From: Fidelibacterota bacterium
GTDB taxonomy: Bacteria; Fidelibacterota; UBA2242
Reading direction: 5' to 3'
Assembly: GCA_023229045.1 (NCBI GenBank)
Contig: JALOAB010000146.1
Span: forward strand, 1 to 5,736
Length of the DNA stretch: 5,736 nucleotides
Under the pieces are notes generated by a model. The model was not told the DNA's origin, searched no databases, and saw only the letters and a program-made list of their open reading frames with translations. A program made the position numbers and the translations under genes. The first letter of the stretch is position 1. Each line of letters opens with the position of its first letter. This document shows positions 3,860 to 5,736 of the stretch, one piece after another.

Positions 3860-5736
3860 CTAGTTTGCTTCCATCCGGCATAGATCATAGAAATCGCATT
3901 TATTGCTCTGACAACCCTTTTCACTTCGCTGGGCAATACTGAAATTACCGCGATAAATCTGTTCCAGAATTGCGCCGACCTGCCGGCGGGTTTCGGCTAA
4001 TAAATTGTCGAGTTCATTGTGGTTCAGCGTTTTGCTACGTTCAATTTTTGTATCAACTAAAAATCCGCGGGTTCGGTTGCCGTCTTTAAATGAATAATAA
4101 AAAGCACCGCCGACTTTTTTAGCTGGTTGCTTCTGAAGAACCATCAGTAAATAAATTGGAATCTGGAACTGGCGTCCGTTCTTAACGCCGTTGACAATTT
4201 CAATAATGCTGCCGCCCGAACGTTTGTAGTCAATAACAATAAATCGTTCGCCGTCTGCCTTATAGTCAATCCGATCGATTTTTCCGGTTAAGATTAGCGG
4301 AATTTTCGGGTTATCGCCGATTTGCAAAGTCTCGTCCCGGAGTGAAAATTGCTGTTCGGTTTGTAGCGGTATAAAGCCGGTCTCCAGAAAGCGGCGTTCC
4401 GTGGCAACGAAATGACGCAATCCGATCCGTAATTCACTTAAAATCTGCTCCCATAACAGCCCCGGCACGAAGTACAATTTCGGTCGGAAAAGTGAGTCGA
4501 GTCGACCGATAAGGCGAGCCAGATAATCGTCGTCAATTTCATTTAAAAAATCCGACCAGTTGCAGGATTTGTCAGCCAAGAAATCCCGGATTAATTGCTC
4601 CAGGGCTTTGTGGATCAGCAAACCTTCGGTCATTGCATCCAGCCCGATTTGCGGTTCGCCGGGAATCTCGATATTCCAGATATGCGCGCAGAGATAAGTG
4701 AACGGGCAATTGACATAATCCTGGATTTTGGTGGCGGAGATAGGGCTAGAAATGAACTGCGGGTAAAAATGATCGCAGGGTAAAATGCCGTTTCGGATAC
4801 CGTCGCCAGCCAGCCGTCCGCGTTCGCAATCCAGACGAGTCGTGATCGATTTGAATATGTTTTCGTCAGTTAAACTGGCAAGTTTCTCAATATCAATCCC
4901 AACGGCTTTTTCTGCCAGAATAATTTCGAACAGATCACCGGTTGAGGCGCAGGTCGTAATTTCTGGCAAAACCTGCGAAGCGGAAATCGCTTCCCAGCTT
5001 AATATTTTCTGCGAGTCATTTGCCGGTTGGCAGGCTAATAATTCAGCCACAAACGGTGAAACCGGCAGAACGCGACCACCGTTATTTGATTCCGGGTAGG
5101 TAATTAATAATCGTTGGTTTGCGCGGCTTGTAATCAGGTAAAACAGAAATTTTTCTTCAGCCAGATTGAAACCGGTTTCGGCAAAATGAACCTGACCGGC
5201 TTTTTGATTGAGTCGCGCCCGCAAATCGTTTCTGAAAAGGGCATTTTCAGGATGAATTGCCGGAAATTCGCCATCGACCAGCCCCAGCAGGATCAGACCA
5301 TCCATTTCCCAGGCGCGCGCGTCCATCAGTTTGGCGTAGTGAATGCCGGGTGTTTTAATTTTCGCACCGTTGGTTTCAGTTGCGAAGAAGCGCGGCAGAA
5401 TTTCAGCCAACTCCTCCAGACTGGTTTTTATGCGCGCAGATCTGAGACGCAATAGCCGGTTTAAAAGCGATTTGATCTGTTGAATTATCTGGGCTTCGGG
5501 GCGCTGATCATCCGGATAATAGCGCGCCAGAATTTTTATGAACAGATGCTGAAAATCCGCCCAGGCGGTATTCTCCGGCAAACTAAAATCCTCGAGCAAT
5601 TTGGTTAGCATCGGTTGAATGGTCTGAAGTCGCTTAATCTGCGACCGGGCGTTGCGGCGTTCTCTTTCATTTTCATCCGAATCAGTATTCAGAATAAATT
5701 GCAGATAGTCAAGGTGCTGGCGGCAACGCGTTATCC
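3860..5736 (-). CDS. addB: AddB-like helicase/PD-(D/E)XK nuclease subunit, 5' end off-window
   Basis: Probable AddB-type subunit of a RecBCD-like break-resection complex. The visible 624 codons stay open to the window edge; the first in-window Met (5611) is internal, with 41 coherent codons upstream. Numbering from that Met, 89-117 is a UvrD-like helicase C-terminal segment (MDAR at 96-99, LGLVDGEFP at 109-117). The nuclease follows: SATKIQDYVNCPF (292-304), H334, GKIDRIDY with D446, IDYK with D461 and K463, and Q483/Y487 in QIPIY. These are the catalytic residues expected in the RecB-like nuclease family, so it looks active. C302 with C567, C572 and C578 matches the four-cysteine iron-sulfur staple of AddB-type nucleases, although the C-terminal spacing is C-x4-C-x5-C rather than the C-x2-C-x5-C I know from AddB. 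Any Walker A motif would lie outside the window. The usual partner, addA, is not seen downstream. Another PD-(D/E)XK nuclease-helicase subfamily is the main alternative. Confidence 0.8.
   Translation of the reverse strand, partial: ITRCRQHLDYLQFILNTDSDENERERRNARSQIKRLQTIQPMLTKLLEDFSLPENTAWADFQHLFIKILARYYPDDQRPEAQIIQQIKSLLNRLLRLRSARIKTSLEELAEILPRFFATETNGAKIKTPGIHYAKLMDARAWEMDGLILLGLVDGEFPAIHPENALFRNDLRARLNQKAGQVHFAETGFNLAEEKFLFYLITSRANQRLLITYPESNNGGRVLPVSPFVAELLACQPANDSQKILSWEAISASQVLPEITTCASTGDLFEIILAEKAVGIDIEKLASLTDENIFKSITTRLDCERGRLAGDGIRNGILPCDHFYPQFISSPISATKIQDYVNCPFTYLCAHIWNIEIPGEPQIGLDAMTEGLLIHKALEQLIRDFLADKSCNWSDFLNEIDDDYLARLIGRLDSLFRPKLYFVPGLLWEQILSELRIGLRHFVATERRFLETGFIPLQTEQQFSLRDETLQIGDNPKIPLILTGKIDRIDYKADGERFIVIDYKRSGGSIIEIVNGVKNGRQFQIPIYLLMVLQKQPAKKVGGAFYYSFKDGNRTRGFLVDTKIERSKTLNHNELDNLLAETRRQVGAILEQIYRGNFSIAQRSEKGCQSNKCDFYDLCRMEAN

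Noticed and set aside
4785..5455. Open plus-strand frames of 104 and 113 codons opposite the AddB-like gene
   Set aside because: They are antisense to a strongly supported coding frame, and their products show no recognisable motifs.
5609..5611. ATG as the true start of the AddB-like protein
   Set aside because: The frame stays open for 41 more codons to the window edge with protein-like sequence (for example RQHLDYLQFILNTDSDENER), and known AddB proteins are much longer than 583 residues. The gene is truncated by the window.
1..5736. CRISPR array, tRNA, insertion sequence, toxin-antitoxin pair or C-protein gene
   Set aside because: No regularly spaced repeats, cloverleaf-like sequence, transposase motifs or small helix-turn-helix gene were found on either strand by reading. 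A covariance-model and repeat search would be needed to exclude weak cases.

Overview
The window shows a recently acquired-looking restriction-modification (R-M) cassette lying beside a chromosomal DNA-repair gene. Nothing in it identifies the organism firmly. The moderate GC content, sigma70-like promoter hexamers, Shine-Dalgarno site and AddB-type repair nuclease all point to an ordinary bacterium. I would not go below that rank from sequence alone.

Layout. Positions 1-43 may hold the last codons of an upstream plus-strand gene, overlapping a 17-bp palindrome. Positions 81-1058 (+) encode a 325-residue HNH endonuclease with two N-terminal zinc ribbons, the probable restriction enzyme. Positions 1055-3721 (-) encode an 888-residue protein in which two complete amino-methyltransferase domains are fused, the probable cognate modification enzyme. 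The two genes converge and share the palindromic tetramer CTAG at 1055-1058, which supplies a TAG stop on both strands. Positions 3722-3859 are intergenic. The half nearest the methyltransferase is very AT-rich and carries its promoter. The half nearest the repair gene is GC-richer and looks like leftover host sequence. Positions 3860-5736 (-) are the 3' part of an AddB-like helicase/nuclease subunit whose 5' end lies outside the window.

How the genes work together. The fused methyltransferase should protect both strands of a target, and the HNH enzyme should cut unmodified DNA. Two different methyltransferase domains in one chain fit an asymmetric (type IIS-like) recognition site, but that is inference. 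AddAB-type complexes resect double-strand breaks and degrade cut foreign DNA, so the neighbouring gene could process restriction products. No operon link is needed for that, and the adjacency may simply record where the cassette inserted.

Composition supports transfer. Hand counts of single 60-base lines give 26/60 GC at 841-900, 22/60 at 2881-2940 and 25/60 at 3121-3180 inside the R-M genes, against 32/60 at 4621-4680 and 37/60 at 5281-5340 in the repair gene. The intergenic region steps from 13/60 (3721-3780) to 31/60 (3781-3840). I see no CRISPR array, tRNA, rRNA, transposase, integrase or separate controller (C) protein gene.
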